Origin: Krasilnikovozyma curviuscula
Lineage: Eukaryota > Basidiomycota > Tremellomycetes > Cystofilobasidiales > Mrakiaceae
Length of the DNA stretch: 64,000 bases
Assembly: GCA_014825775.1 (NCBI GenBank)
Contig: MVAQ01000034.1
Span: 62,001 to 126,000 of the forward strand
Reading direction: 5' to 3'
Position 1 is the first letter of the stretch. Every line of letters begins with the position of its first letter. A program made the translations under genes and the position numbers. Below, in pieces: positions 12,446 through 23,035 of the stretch. The notes beneath the pieces were generated by a model. That model was given only the letters and a program-made list of their open reading frames with translations, was not told where the DNA came from and made no database searches.

Positions 12446-12892
12446 ATGACAACAGAGACTCGTGAGCACAATTTTATTCCTCCGGCAAATCACATCTCAG
12501 CTTCTTCGCCTTCCCTGACCGCTAACGTTTCTCCCAGCTTCTCTGACAAGTCAAACTCCTTTGAAGAGGCCCGTGGTCCTGTCATGAATGACATGAACAA
12601 CTTTGGTCTCGATGATCAGAAAGCCAACGCTTCGGGAATCGACAGTTTCAGAGGCAATACCTCAGACTCGTGGGGTAGCAGCGCCGTCCCCAGTGATATT
12701 AACGATTTCAAGGGAGATCACTTGAAAGATCACAAAGACTCTGGAGAAGGTATTGCAGCCAAAGCAAAAGGTAAGCGCTCACTATCCTCCGTCGATGGTG
12801 CAGCAACTCACTGACGCTCCTCTTTTCCCATAGGTCTTTTTGAAAAGGCTGCTGATAAGCTGACTGGAAAAGACCATAAAGGTGACATCTAG
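12446..12892 (+). CDS. small hydrophilic stress-type protein with KAKGLF C-terminal motif
   Basis: Two exons (12446-12770, 12834-12892) encode 127 residues. The upstream TTG/ATT-led extension of the frame was dropped because the TATA box lies inside it. The protein is polar and disordered-looking, rich in Asn, Asp, Ser and Gly (for example NDMNNFGLDDQKANASG, DSWGSS). It ends with GEGIAAKAKGLFEKAADKLT and a short charged tail, a likely amphipathic helix. The intron is phase 1 and falls directly after KAK. The two Gly-rich proteins at 30-33 kb carry the same motif with an intron at the same position and phase, so I infer a family. LEA/Hsp12-like desiccation or stress protection is a reasonable but unproven role. 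Confidence 0.7.
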
Positions 12893-13212
12893 GATCACTG
12901 AGGAGTCAATCTCTTCTAATTCCATCCAAATGTAAATATTCAGAATTGTTGTTTTTGTTGTTCCAATAAGTGCACAAAATTAGTTTTGTATGTAATTTAT
13001 ACAAATTTTACTCCTCCCCTAAGATATTCAACAGTTCAGCTCTGCAAGCAAGTGATTAGGAAGACAAGGCAGATGGAAACCAGGATGGAGCTCTGCGAGT
13101 AGTGCGTGGTCAAAACCGTAAGGTGCCGGACAAGGATTTTGCCCCAATCAGACGAGCGCAGAGTCGCTTCCAAGTACGAGCTGTACTTCTTCGGTGAATG
13201 CAAACAGTAAAC
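12893..13212. other. Intergenic: 3' flank and SRP68 promoter
   Basis: The first half is AT-rich (3' UTR and polyadenylation region of the small hydrophilic gene). The second half leads into SRP68. No gene or repeat is seen. Confidence 0.4.
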
Positions 13213-15399
13213 ATGTCTTCCTCTGTAGATTTGGATAGTAAGTAACCGCTTATTCTCGTTACCAGACCTCAGTTTGAAGCTAAACCTCCGTTTCGTCTCG
13301 TTTGCTCGTTACAGTCTTCCAGATCCTTCATGAGCACAGAACTGCTTTCGGCGCGAAGAGGCAGGATTACAAGAGATATAGGTACGAAGAACTTTTTCTG
13401 TTCCCTGTGAAGAGTCGAACATTTAAAGCAGTCTGTGCTAATCACTTTTTAAATCTGTCAGAACTCACTGCTCCTCCCGCCTTCAAACTCTTCGCAGAGG
13501 ACTCAAGTTAGGGTCTAAACCAGCTAAGGGAGCTCCAAAGGGCAAAGGAGAGTTCCAAAAACTCCCTGTACTGAAGCCAGAAGAAATCAAGGATGCCAAG
13601 TGAGCTCGACGTCTCCGGTTTTCATGACCTCGTTGCAACTATACTTACGGTCTCTTGTGCTTTCGGCAGGTATTTGGAAGTTTTGCTCTTCTCATCAGAA
13701 CGTGCACAAACCTATTCTTCTGAGCTAAATGCTCAGTCGAAGCTCTCCTCGACCTCGACAGCACCACCACCACCTTCGTCCCACGCCCACTCCCTGACCA
13801 GGTCTTCCAAAGCCGTGAAATACGCCTCTCACCTTCTCTCATCACTGCCACCGACAGTTTCTTCTCGGACCTTAGTTCAAGCAACAGTCTACCATCTCAT
13901 CTCAACTGCCTCTCACTCTTTCCTGAAAAAAATCTATGATGAAGCAATCTTGAACCTCATCGTCGCCCGTGGTCTGCTCACCTCCTTCATCAACATTGCT
14001 GGTGAAAAAGTCTCCCCAGGCCAAGAAGCGGTCATACTCAGTATCATCGACGAGGAGTTGGATCCAAAGATCAAGATCTGCGCTTTCCAACTGGGAAGGA
14101 AGGATTCTTCCGATGTCGAAGGGATCTGTGACGAGTTCGGATTGGAGGAGCGACTCGAGGCTCTTCCAAGTTACTCTGAGCTCATTGATGCCGTGCAGTC
14201 AGAGTTTGGAGACTCTTCGAGTGGCGCTGGTCTGAGAAAGGTCGGCGGTGTCAAGTGGCTGGGCCACTCCATTGAATACAGAAATGCGGATGTGGTCAAG
14301 GTTATGGCAAAGGTTGATAAGGAGATGGAGAAGATCAAGTTGATGGAGAACTTTGACAAGAGTAGGGAAGGAAGTGAAAAGAGGGCTAGAATCAAAGGTG
14401 GAAAGATGAAGGCATATGAGAAGCTCTTGCTGGCTCTTGGTGAAGCTGTCGATGTAATCGGAGCTATGAAGGAACAAGGAGAGGTCTGTACCAACTCTTA
14501 CGATAGTTTCTTGATAACCTTAATGCTGACTTTCTCTCTGACTTCTATCAGTCCTCCGCTCTTCCATCCAATCTCCGGTCTTCTACCCTCGTCTCGTTAG
14601 GAACGCTTTTCGACTACTTGACCCACTCGCTTCTCAGCAGAAGAATCCAGCGTGATCTCCTCCTTGTCAGCGCCCTTGTCAAGTCGTCCTTGTCCGCTCC
14701 ACCGAACGACCAAATGAAGTCCTTGACTCAGATCATCAAACTCCACGACGGCGTCTTGCAGAGCTTGAGCTCTCTTAGAGAGCTGGCTACGATCGAAGCC
14801 GATGGTGTTGTTGCTGAAGCTGTCGATGCTAAGCTTGATCTCTATAGAGCTAAGAGGTACGTGAACTCATGTTACTCAATGTTCAGATCACTGTGAAGCT
14901 GATCTTTGTTTACTCCTTCTTTTACTCCTTCAGATGCTTTTTCCTGGCTACTCTTCACTTGAAGCTAGGCTCACCAGCAAAGACACTGATTTTACTCTCT
15001 CGTGCAACCCTCTATTGTCGACAAGCTCGCTCCCTCTCTCCCACCTACGAGTCTGACATCCTTGCCCTCACCGACCAGGGCTATGACAAATTTGATCAGG
15101 ATATCGAAACGTTGGACAAGAAGGCAAAGGAGCATTGGTTTGATGAGACCGAAGGTAGTCCACAGGTGTCGGATGTTACGAAGGAGTTCATCAAGGTTGG
15201 AATTCCAGGTGGAGCTGAGGTTGTCACGCAGGCCCCGGTGAAGAAGGCTGAGAAGATGAAGGTCGATCATATCCAGCAGCAGCAGCCGGAGAAGGAGGAG
15301 GAGGAGGAGGAAGACAATGATTCTTCGAGTGGAGATGAGGAGTTCCATGAAGCTGAAGAGAAACCGGGCTGGCTTGGAGGTTGGTTCAGCAGGAAATGA
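13213..15399 (+). CDS. SRP68: signal recognition particle subunit SRP68
   Basis: The ATG gives MSSSVDLD, spliced to IFQILHEHRTAFGAKRQDYK. The next exon reads THCSSRLQTLRRGLKLGSK, the conserved basic RNA-binding start of SRP68. Further exons give KYLEVLLFSSERAQTYSSEL, KAYEKLLLALGEAVDVIGAM, TLVSLGTLFDYLTHSLLSRR and AKRCFFLATLHLKLGSPAKT, forming a long helical/TPR-like protein. The C-terminus has a CAG/GAG repeat-coded QQQQPEKEEEEEE tract and ends LGGWFSRK, the segment that in other species contacts SRP72. SRP68 binds SRP RNA together with SRP72 and supports co-translational targeting to the ER. Six or so exons join in frame, with clear GT...AG boundaries. It converges with the tRNase Z gene, only 57 bp between stops. 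Confidence 0.9.
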
Positions 15400-15456
15400 A
15401 CAGACAATCATTATATTCGCAATACAAGCCGAATTCGTGAATAAATTACAGTTCTA

Positions 15457-17290
15457 TCAGTCTCTATCTGTATTGAGCAACAGTTTATCCAGTGGTTCTC
15501 CGTTGGAAGCAGTACTACTTTTCCCATTGCCGTTGAAATATGTGACGCCGTTCCTCACCACGGGATTTGATGCGTTGCCTTCAACAACAATAGGCAGTGC
15601 GGGAATATGCGCAGCATGAACTCTTGTCAAGACTCCTGAATTGCTGATTGTCAGACGCATGCCATCTTCAGAACAGATGGAGCCTTGCTTGCCCCATGCG
15701 TCATCTATTGCAGATTCGATTTCGCGCATTTGGGACGGATGACGGAACATTGCGGAAAAATGCTGTAGAAACAGGTGAGATTGTTTGGTTTCAGTCGAAC
15801 CAAATAGAAGAAAGGCGGGAGAATGTAGAAAGAGCGCTCACATTGACGACGAGGTTCTTGACTCCAGCAGATTTCGCGAACCCTCCAACGACATCTGGCG
15901 TCGAATGGCCACGACGACAACTCAGTTCTCTCACAGACTGAGGGGTCTTTTGAGAATCTCTCATATTCTTGAGCGACGGGATGTACGCATTCGTGCACTC
16001 GTGTATCAATCTGGGCAGCAAATGAGGTGAGATTCGGAGCGAGGAGCAAAAACACTCAATCGAGAGTACTTACAAATCGCAATCCATCACTAAACCCTTT
16101 GTTTTACTCGCGTCGCAACAATCACCAAACACGCCTACTTTAATGCCTCTCTCCACACCAGGGTGTAGCAGCTGCGTTCCGTCTGGTAAACTGATGGGTT
16201 CTTTCGTCTGGAGTAAGGTGCCGAGGACGCGATGTGGGATTGGCGGAGTGAACGATGAGAGTGTTCTGGAGTAGTGTGATGGAATGGGGAGGTTGGTAGT
16301 GGGTGTTTGGACGATGTAGCCTAGTGAGGTGACTACGGTCGGAGAGGGTTAAAGTTGGTACTACCAGTCAAGAGAAGACGGGCACTTACCTCGATGCGAT
16401 ATGGGCGCAACATCAATCCTGACACCCGACAGGGTTTTATTTCCAGTTGTAATGTCTCTCCAAATTTCATCTCCAGTCGTCGGATCCACGTCACACGCCA
16501 AATCCTTCCCAGGGCTTTCGTTCATATGCAGCTCATTCTTTTCGCAGCCAGTGATTTTCTCACCCCGTAATAGGAGCTCATGAACCGCATAGTACGAGCA
16601 GAGCTGGGTGTGTGTAATAGACAGAATTGTTCGGAGAAGTTGACGGAGACCTGCTGGACCATAAATGTGCATTGTCGGCTTCGGAAGTGGAGCGCTTAGA
16701 TCAGAACGAGTACGAAAGAGCGAGAATTCGAGTAAAGAAAAAGTTTAAAGCTTACCTTCATGTCACAGCAGAGCCTTGAGCGAAATCCGTCGATGTCGGC
16801 CGGTGTGTTATGCACTCCACTCATTGAAGTAGCGATTACCGTTGTCAATCCCATGATATGGTCAACTGGACAGCAATGCAACTGAATCAGTAATTTTCGA
16901 CATGTCTGCATAAGGAAAGATGGTCTTACGGTGCAAATGGGTGATGAATATGTTGCTGACTCGACTTAGCTTGAATGCGTTCCGACTCATTTCCCGGAGC
17001 GTGCCCTCTGCACAATCGAACACTGCGAAATGAAACAAGAAGAAGGCGAAAGACTTTTATTCAGTATCTTGAGCTGTTTCATTGCGACTCATCGAGCGCG
17101 GCAGTGGTTGGAACACTGACGTAAAGACTCATTTCCGTAGGTCAGAGCCAGCGAACTGCAGTTCCTTTCTGGTGTTGGGCCACCACCTATTTAGATCAGA
17201 ATACGATCAGATGAACTCCCTGTCTGTTTTCAAGAACATATTCTTACCGGAGGATGTGCCAAAGAAGATTACTTCGATGCTCTTCCCCAT
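15457..17290 (-). CDS. tRNase Z, short form (ELAC1-like)
   Basis: The start at 17290 gives MGKSIEVIFFGTSSG, spliced to GGPTPERNCSSLALTYGNES. The metal-binding motif assembles across an intron as THLHLDHIMGL (HxHxDH). Downstream are HIYGPAGLRQLLRTILSITH, ELLLRGEKITGCE, VGVFGDCCDASK (the FGD..D site), LVHECTNAYIPSL and a final HFSAMFRHPSQM. The protein is a metallo-beta-lactamase-fold endonuclease that removes 3' trailers from pre-tRNAs. Its length and single-domain layout match the short ELAC1 type rather than the long fungal Trz1. The usual HxSxRY-like last motif reads HFSAMF here, a variation noted in the findings. At least seven exons are needed, all with short introns. Confidence 0.85.
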
Positions 17291-17775
17291 CCAATCCAAT
17301 CCAGCAACGCTACCGGCTCCACAACTTGAATGGTACTCTCAGGGCAGGCACAGTAGACGATATTACCTCAGCGGATAGATTCGAGGGTTTTAGTGATGAT
17401 GTTTCCCAAATTTGATGGGAGTAGCTTGTGCAAGTTGGAAGCCAGTCAGCAGCCAAGCTCAGGCGACAGCGTTTGTGCGGGAAAGCGATTTAGCTGAAGA
17501 CGCCGTATTCGTCTCCCTTGGGATGAACCTTAGCTAAAGCCTAGTGAAGAAAAGTATAGGTAATCACTTTTAAATTGGAAACACTTTCCTCTGCTCTCAA
17601 ATGTCATCTAACTCCGCCACGGTGCTGTAGGCGCGTTCACAGAGCAGAGCAATTGTGAATCTGTCCGATATCGCAAAAAGGGGTTACTCTTAGGTTTCAG
17701 GCAGAAAGGAAATACAGCAGAGCTTCAGTGAGGCAGAAATCAGCCTGGTCGACTTTTAGGGTTTTTAAGAGCAGC
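17291..17775. promoter_or_regulatory. Divergent promoter, tRNase Z / MOB1
   Basis: This 485-bp spacer lies between two divergent genes. It holds no clear TATA box. The right end carries the non-coding first exon of MOB1, which ends in AGCAGCA before a GTGCGT donor. Confidence 0.4.
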
Positions 17776-19196
17776 AGTGCGTCCTCCTTCTCCTGGCTAT
17801 TATCTGGCACGCGCGATACTAACCCAGAGCGCCGTATCTGCTGCAGTGTCTTCCATTTTCAACCTGTAAGCTAGTATAGTGGCTAGTGAAAGCTCGAAAT
17901 GTGGTTGGACTGACTTTTGTTGCCTGATCCACCTCTTCGTCTAGCTCAAACAGGACGAGAAGTAAGTGACCTTGGATGCCCTTTCTACCAAAAGCTCTCA
18001 TGAATTGACCTATTTTGGGGTGTGTGTGACATATTCAGCATTCAAACCGAAACAAGCACCATCAGGTTCAAAACAGTACCAGCTCAAGAAGTTCGCTGAA
18101 TCAACTTTGGTAAGAACTACCCCTTTCCAAGCCTAAGTCTGCTCAACCACCTTGTTTCACTGACCCCTCTAATATCTACCACCTCAGGGTTCTGGAAACC
18201 TACGAGCTGCTGTAGTATTACCTGAAGGAGAAGATGAGAACGAATGGATAGCTGTACACGGTAAATTGGCCTTGTCTTGCTGGGAACATAACGTCAGTCA
18301 CCTAATCACCTTTTCAAACTTGCCCTGTTATCAGTGGTCGATTTCTTCAACCATCTGAACATGCTCTACGGAACCGTTACGGAGTTCTGCACACCTGAAT
18401 CTGTAAGTCACTTCGAAATGTTGTTTCAACAGGAGCGCAGTCGCGAACCTTTCAATTAACCTTCTGGTGTTTTTATTGTTGCGGAATACGCAAACAGTGT
18501 CCCATCATGTCTGCTGGTCCAAGGTATGTAGCTTGTCATGTTATATGCTCTGCTGGTGAACACTATGCTCACTAGAGCTGTGTGCTTGCAGATACGAGTT
18601 TTTGTTTGAGGATGGTACGACGTTCAAGAAGCCAACGGCGCTCTCAGCACCAGAATACGTCGATGCCTTGATGAACTGGGTTCAGGGATTACTGGATGAT
18701 GAAGAGGTGTTCCCTTCCAAGATTGGTACGCTTCCTTATTTTCTGTCAAAATCACAGAGTACGCTCGCTGACTTGTTCTCTCATGGTTGTGTCCTCTAGG
18801 TGTACCGTTCCCAAGAACATTCAGACAGACTTGTTCAACTGTGTTGAGGAGGCTGTTTAGAGTGTACGGACATATCTACGCGAGTCATTTCGACCAGATC
18901 TGTGCTCTTGGAATAGAAGGTGAAACCATAGCTCCTTATTGCCTGTGTAGCTGGCTAGAAACTGAGCATCTGAACTTTTTCAAATGACCCTTTCCTAGCT
19001 CACTTGAACACCAACTACCGTCATTTCCTTCTCTTTGTCACTGAGGTAAGCCGTGCCAACCTACTTTGTATGTGTGGGTCGCTGACCTTGCATCATAACA
19101 TCTGTCTTCTTCAAACAGTTCCAACTAGTAGATAAGAGAGAACTCGTTCCTCTGGCTGATTTCAACGACGCTATCTTGGCCGAACAGAAACCTTAG
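17776..19196 (+). CDS. MOB1: MOB1 family kinase activator, start codon split by an intron
   Basis: No in-frame ATG precedes the family N-terminus. The reading frame begins with TG TCT TCC after a CTGCAG acceptor at 17846, preceded by a perfect TACTAAC branch site (17817-17823). Joining the A at 17776 (donor GTGCGT) restores ATG. Exons 17847-17865 (19 nt) and 17945-17961 (17 nt) then give MSSIFNLSNRTRTFKPKQ, followed by QYQLKKFAESTLGSGNLR, EWIAVHVVDFFNHLNMLYG, TVTEFCTPESCPIMSAGPRY, HIYASHFDQICALGIEAHLN and NTNYRHFLLFVTEF. The Cys pair and His pair are the MOB zinc site. MOB1 binds and activates NDR/LATS-type kinases in mitotic exit and septation. At least nine exons are present. Identity is very secure; the split start is inferred from sequence. 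Confidence 0.88.
17777..17846 (+). other. Intron interrupting the MOB1 initiation codon (A | TG)
   Basis: This 70-nt intron has a GTGCGT donor, a TACTAAC branch site at 17817-17823 and a CTGCAG acceptor. Splicing joins A (17776) to TG (17847-17848) to form the start codon. The unspliced sequence has GTG at this point and an in-frame stop upstream with no ATG. Confidence 0.65.
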
Positions 19197-19549
19197 CCAA
19201 TCTTAGCATTCTTTTTCTATGCGGTGCTACTCGCGTCCATCCACCATATTCTTCGTCCTCTCTCTCAGTACTTCTCCATCTAATTCTACTGCAATTATCC
19301 GGTACACTTGCATCCAAAATTAGAGCGCGATTAAGCAAGGTCTTTTTCTTCAAGATACAACGCATTAGTAATGTCGAGGGTATTAGGCGATGAAATGGGT
19401 GTGGGTATTGGTGCATTAAGTGTAAAATTAGTTTCTGATACAGACGAAGAGTAAGGATTAGCGTCAGGACGTGAGCTGACAGAGCAAGCTATTGAGGACG
19501 TACAGTTCGTCATCCCTTCGTTTCACTCCCGCTTTCCATTCTCCCTCTT

Positions 19550-19973
19550 TCACAGCTCCCCACCAGCAGCTCCAGTACTACTCTTGGCGCTACCGACCAT
19601 GCCAATCATCTGTCCGACGCTCTCGATGAATTCGTGGTTGCTCTCGTTACCGTAGACGTAGTACGTGCCTCGTCGCCAGAGGAAGTTAATGTGCTGGGGT
19701 AGGTAGTAGAAGATTGACATGCCCAACAGGCCGGAGAGGAGGATCAGTGCGGAGTCTGTTCAAAGAATTAGGTACACCATGGCAGGGTGAATCAGTTTTA
19801 AGAAAGGGAGCTGGGACACAGTGCAAGGGGTCACTGTACTCACAGACCATGAAGATCTCCCAAGCGTCCAACATTGCCAGACCGAAGGTAGCTTCAAAAA
19901 GGGTCCTGTAGCTGTACTTGTACTTCTTTGGTGGTGCTGACCGGGTTGGAGGAGTTGCTGAAGCCAAAGCCAT
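19550..19973 (-). CDS. serine palmitoyltransferase small subunit (ssSPT/Tsc3-like)
   Basis: Two exons encode a small protein. The start gives MALASATPPTRSAPPKKYKY, followed by SYRTLFEATFGLAMLDAWEI and, after a GTGAGT intron, YSALILLSGLLGMSIFYYLP then QHINFLWRR. Human ssSPTa has the same layout: a YYQYLLVT...LEPWE segment followed by a hydrophobic helix and MPQHI. The W-E and PQHI landmarks are shared. Small subunits of this kind activate serine palmitoyltransferase in the ER, the first step of sphingolipid synthesis. The C-terminal tail (SNHEFIESVGQMIGMVGSAK) is extra to the human protein. The identification rests on motif similarity of a short protein; a related small membrane protein remains possible. 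Confidence 0.7.
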
Positions 19974-20816
19974 GGTGAACAAAGGTTGACAGGGTGCTGA
20001 GAATCGACTTGACTGGAGGAGGAACTAGGTGTGCGCTGGAGCTGAGAGACTTTAAGGTCCTACTTCAAGGTGAACAAAATAAAACTGAGTGTGTGCTGAA
20101 TGTCGGTTTGCGAGAGGGTAGAAGATTACGCTGCACTGGAGGAAGACCGCCACGGCGATAGAAATTCAAATCAAGCGTGTTACGCAAAAATCAACAGAGC
20201 GCGCACCGCTGGACATCGCCCTTCACTGGAATTGAACAGTTGCTCGCCTGGATTTCCCAATGCGGGGGTCGCGACTCGCATCTCAAACTTCGTCTCACTT
20301 TGGGCCACGCTGGGTCGAGAGAGCCTTCAAACCTTGATTCTGTGTAAATGAACCTCAAACTAAGTTATCTTTTATTGAGACATTTGGAATATTTCTGGTG
20401 TTGTGCGTCAAAGAAACAAAGTCAGGGTCTCGGAGAGATGGTTCAGGCGCAACTCCTTCACGGCATGGCTTTCATCAGTGCAGGTACCCCTCAAAACAGA
20501 GCCGTAAAACAGAGCCGTGGTGTTTGAGTTGGAAGTCCCGCTTTGTGTTTTGGCGTGTGCCCTCTTAAGAAATCTAGGAAGCGAGGTGTATTCCCCACTT
20601 TATTTTAAATTATCGTCCTTCGACCCTTGCCAGATCGAGCCTGTGATTGATTGCGCCTCGAACAAACGGAGTCGACAGTGCGGGAGATCATTAGGAACGT
20701 GGCACTAAAAAGGAAAGCCAGGGGATATAACTCATGCAGAGGGTCGGTTTTTCTCTATACAACCACCACCCGCCCACCGTACCACCGACCGAGCTCCTTG
20801 TAGCAGAGCAGAAGCT
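19974..20816. promoter_or_regulatory. Divergent promoter region with a short direct repeat
   Basis: This 843-bp spacer separates the ssSPT-like gene and the degenerate hydrolase. It contains a perfect 13-bp tandem duplication (20493-20518). I checked for a tRNA around 20220-20290 and found no cloverleaf boxes. Small open frames here look random. Confidence 0.4.
20493..20518 (+). repeat. 13-bp perfect tandem duplication
   Basis: AAAACAGAGCCGT occurs twice head to tail in the promoter region of the downstream hydrolase. Function is unknown; replication slippage explains it. Confidence 0.8.
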
Positions 20817-22486
20817 ATGTGGTCAGGCTTTATCCCAATCAGCCCACCAGCCGGAGATATAAATGTGTCAATAGCAATATCAACACCCTCGTGCGGCTCC
20901 ACGACCTCAATCGATCCTGCTCTTCCAACACTGCTTTTCATCCACCGAAACTGGGCGTCGGCAGCATCTTTCTCAAACCAATTCAATGATGAGCTTCTGA
21001 GAGAGAAGTACAACCTCGTCGCGTATGACAGAAGAACGCACTCCTACACCACAGGTCAGCCTCCGGCGCTACAAAACTTTACTGCACCAAAAATCTTGTT
21101 TGGCGGAATGCTGACCAGTAATTCTTTTCTTGAAACCTTTAGGTGAATGCCAGCCTGGGTATAGCTTCTACAATGCAATGGAAGATCTTGTCTATCTGAT
21201 GGTGAGTTCAACGTCTGGGTCTCGTCGACGAAGCTTTCCTCGCTGTTGGTCTCCTAGCTACATTCTTGCTTACTCTTCCTCCGTGTCATCTCTTCTTCAC
21301 AATCAGAACGCGCTGAACATTCCTACAGCGCACCTTATTGGTGACGGAGAAGGGGCAATCGTCGCGCTCGAAACAGCTATTGCTGAGCCGTCTCGTGTGC
21401 TTTCCCTGACGCTGATCGGGATTCCAAAAGATGTAGTGTTAGACGAAGAGCGAGAGACTCAAGAACAGATACATCTAGGTACGTCTCAAACGTTGCTATA
21501 GGGCGATTCGGTACGCGAGCTGATTGTTTTTTATTTTCATTACGTGCCTTCAGCGGTCGACAACGACTTCGGTCTCCAAGAGTATAAAGAGTACTGTCAC
21601 CGCGCATTCAATGCCGTGAGAGAAGTCTCCTATGGCAAATTCAAGGATAGCCAAGATGCTGTACTGTACGTTAGCCTGTCATGTCATATCTTGCGGTAAC
21701 CCATTTTGACCCTCGCGGAACTTCTAATCTCAACTCCAGCACGAGCCGATTCCACCTTGAACGTACTTGGGACCAATGGAAATGCTCACCACAAGCCATA
21801 AAAAATTTCACGCACGCCGTCACTCGTCTGTTACTCGACCGACGCGCCTACAGCACCGAAGAACTCTCTGGAATAGGATGTCCGGTCCTTTTAGTACACG
21901 GCAAAGCGGATTATGGAGCTTCTTACAAGAATTCGGTGGAGTATCAAGAAGCTTTCAGGGCTGCTGGGGTGGATGCAAATCTTGAACTGTTTGAAGGGGC
22001 ACCGCGACTCGTGCACTTCACGCATTACCAAGATTTTGTGAGTACATTTTCTCACCTAACTCATGGATAAGAATGACTTCCAATTGACGCATCTCTACCC
22101 TCTCTCTCTCTTAGAACTGGCTATTAATGCACAACATCTCGGCGGCAACCTCGTCCCATCTCTCCTCACCAAGAACACCAACCACCTCCTTCACCCCCGC
22201 ACAACACACAACTCCATTTGATGACCTGCTCTTCAATATCGGAAGTCTTACACCTGCCGACCTGCAACTGATCGAACTTCACTTAAAGAACGGTATTAAG
22301 GTGACTTCGAGACAACGAACCAGTACAGGACTGAAGACCCCTTCATTACACGACCAAATCTCAAAGTCAAATGAAATTGTAGTCTCGTTCGTAAATGGGA
22401 CTGAGGTGGCCGTTGACGAGAACGGTGAGATAACAGGTCCCAAAGTCAGAGTCCAGGTTGAAGCAGTGTCGTCCACTTGGATTTAA
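20817..22486 (+). CDS. alpha/beta-hydrolase fold protein lacking the serine nucleophile
   Basis: About six exons. The ATG gives MWSGFIPISPPAGDINVSIA. The fold is recognisable: TLLFIHRNWASAASFSNQFN, YNLVAYDRRTHSYTTG (in place of D.RGHG.S), AHLIGDGEGAIVALETAIAE at the nucleophile elbow, IGCPVLLVHGKADYG with the acidic residue, and PRLVHFTHYQDF with the His. The elbow normally reads GxSxG; here it is G-D-G-E-G, so the serine is replaced by glycine. The oxyanion HG is also HR. A C-terminal extension of about 120 residues (HTTPFDDLLFNIGSLTPADL...) has no family I recognise. The product may be non-catalytic, for instance a ligand-binding protein, or use another residue. The frame is intact, so it is not an obvious pseudogene. 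Confidence 0.75.
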
Positions 22487-22508
22487 TGAGGGGTTGATGA
22501 GGGGTTGA
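22487..22508 (+). repeat. 11-bp tandem duplication just after the hydrolase stop
   Basis: TGAGGGGTTGA occurs twice immediately after the TAA of the degenerate hydrolase gene. It is too short to assign a role. Confidence 0.75.
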
Positions 22509-22968
22509 TTTCAAAGATAGCCTTGTGACATATGTAGTTTTACTCGAATAGTATATTTACCCTGTTATCATGAACCATTGATGACATCTGATTGTATGTA
22601 GTTTTGTATCTGTTTTTCCTGCTGTCGCAAGCAATTGGGTTGACGGCGAAAGTAGTGACAGCTTGTACTGGCACTCGCAGAAATTGAGTGACATTGCTAG
22701 TAGTAGCTCAGGCTTTGTATTGAACCTTTCAAAGATCAGCCTCGGTGCAGTCCGATTCAAGTTGTTCATACAATGTTTCCTCTCAAGCTAGTCACACTGA
22801 TACATTTTGAGCTGATGGATTTGCTGAAACACGAGAATGTTCAGTTCGGAACATATTGTCAGCCATGTACATAGATGGCATCAGAATATGGGACGTACTG
22901 ATTGATAGACGATTGTGATACAATCCAATGGGGACACCGTCATAGCTATGATGCTTTTGATTAAGGTC
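22509..22968. other. Intergenic / 3' UTRs of two convergent genes
   Basis: This stretch holds the 3' ends of the hydrolase (+) and of the tail-anchored protein gene (-). A 70-codon minus-strand frame here has no family features. No other gene is seen. Confidence 0.4.
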
Positions 22969-23033
22969 CTGTCAAAGTGAACAAACCGTTAGTAGACCTT
23001 CTTCAAGAGGAGACTATAACAATGTGTTCTTAC
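22969..23033 (-). other. Predicted 3' UTR intron two bases after a stop codon
   Basis: On the minus strand the tail-anchored protein gene ends TGG TTA TAA TG and is followed directly by GTAAGA. A CTACTAAC branch site (22987-22995) and a TTTGACAG acceptor complete a 65-nt intron. Because the junction lies only two bases beyond the stop, it should not trigger nonsense-mediated decay. Confidence 0.55.
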
Positions 23034-23035
23034 CA

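Noticed and set aside
17847..17849. GTG as the MOB1 start codon
   Set aside because: A splice acceptor ends at 17846 and an A-ending donor lies 70 nt upstream with a perfect branch site, so a split ATG is more likely than a non-ATG start.
20200..20300. Possible tRNA in the ssSPT/hydrolase spacer
   Set aside because: No A- or B-box and no cloverleaf could be drawn by eye.
22557..22769. 70-codon minus-strand frame
   Set aside because: It sits in the predicted 3' UTR of the tail-anchored protein gene and lacks any motif.
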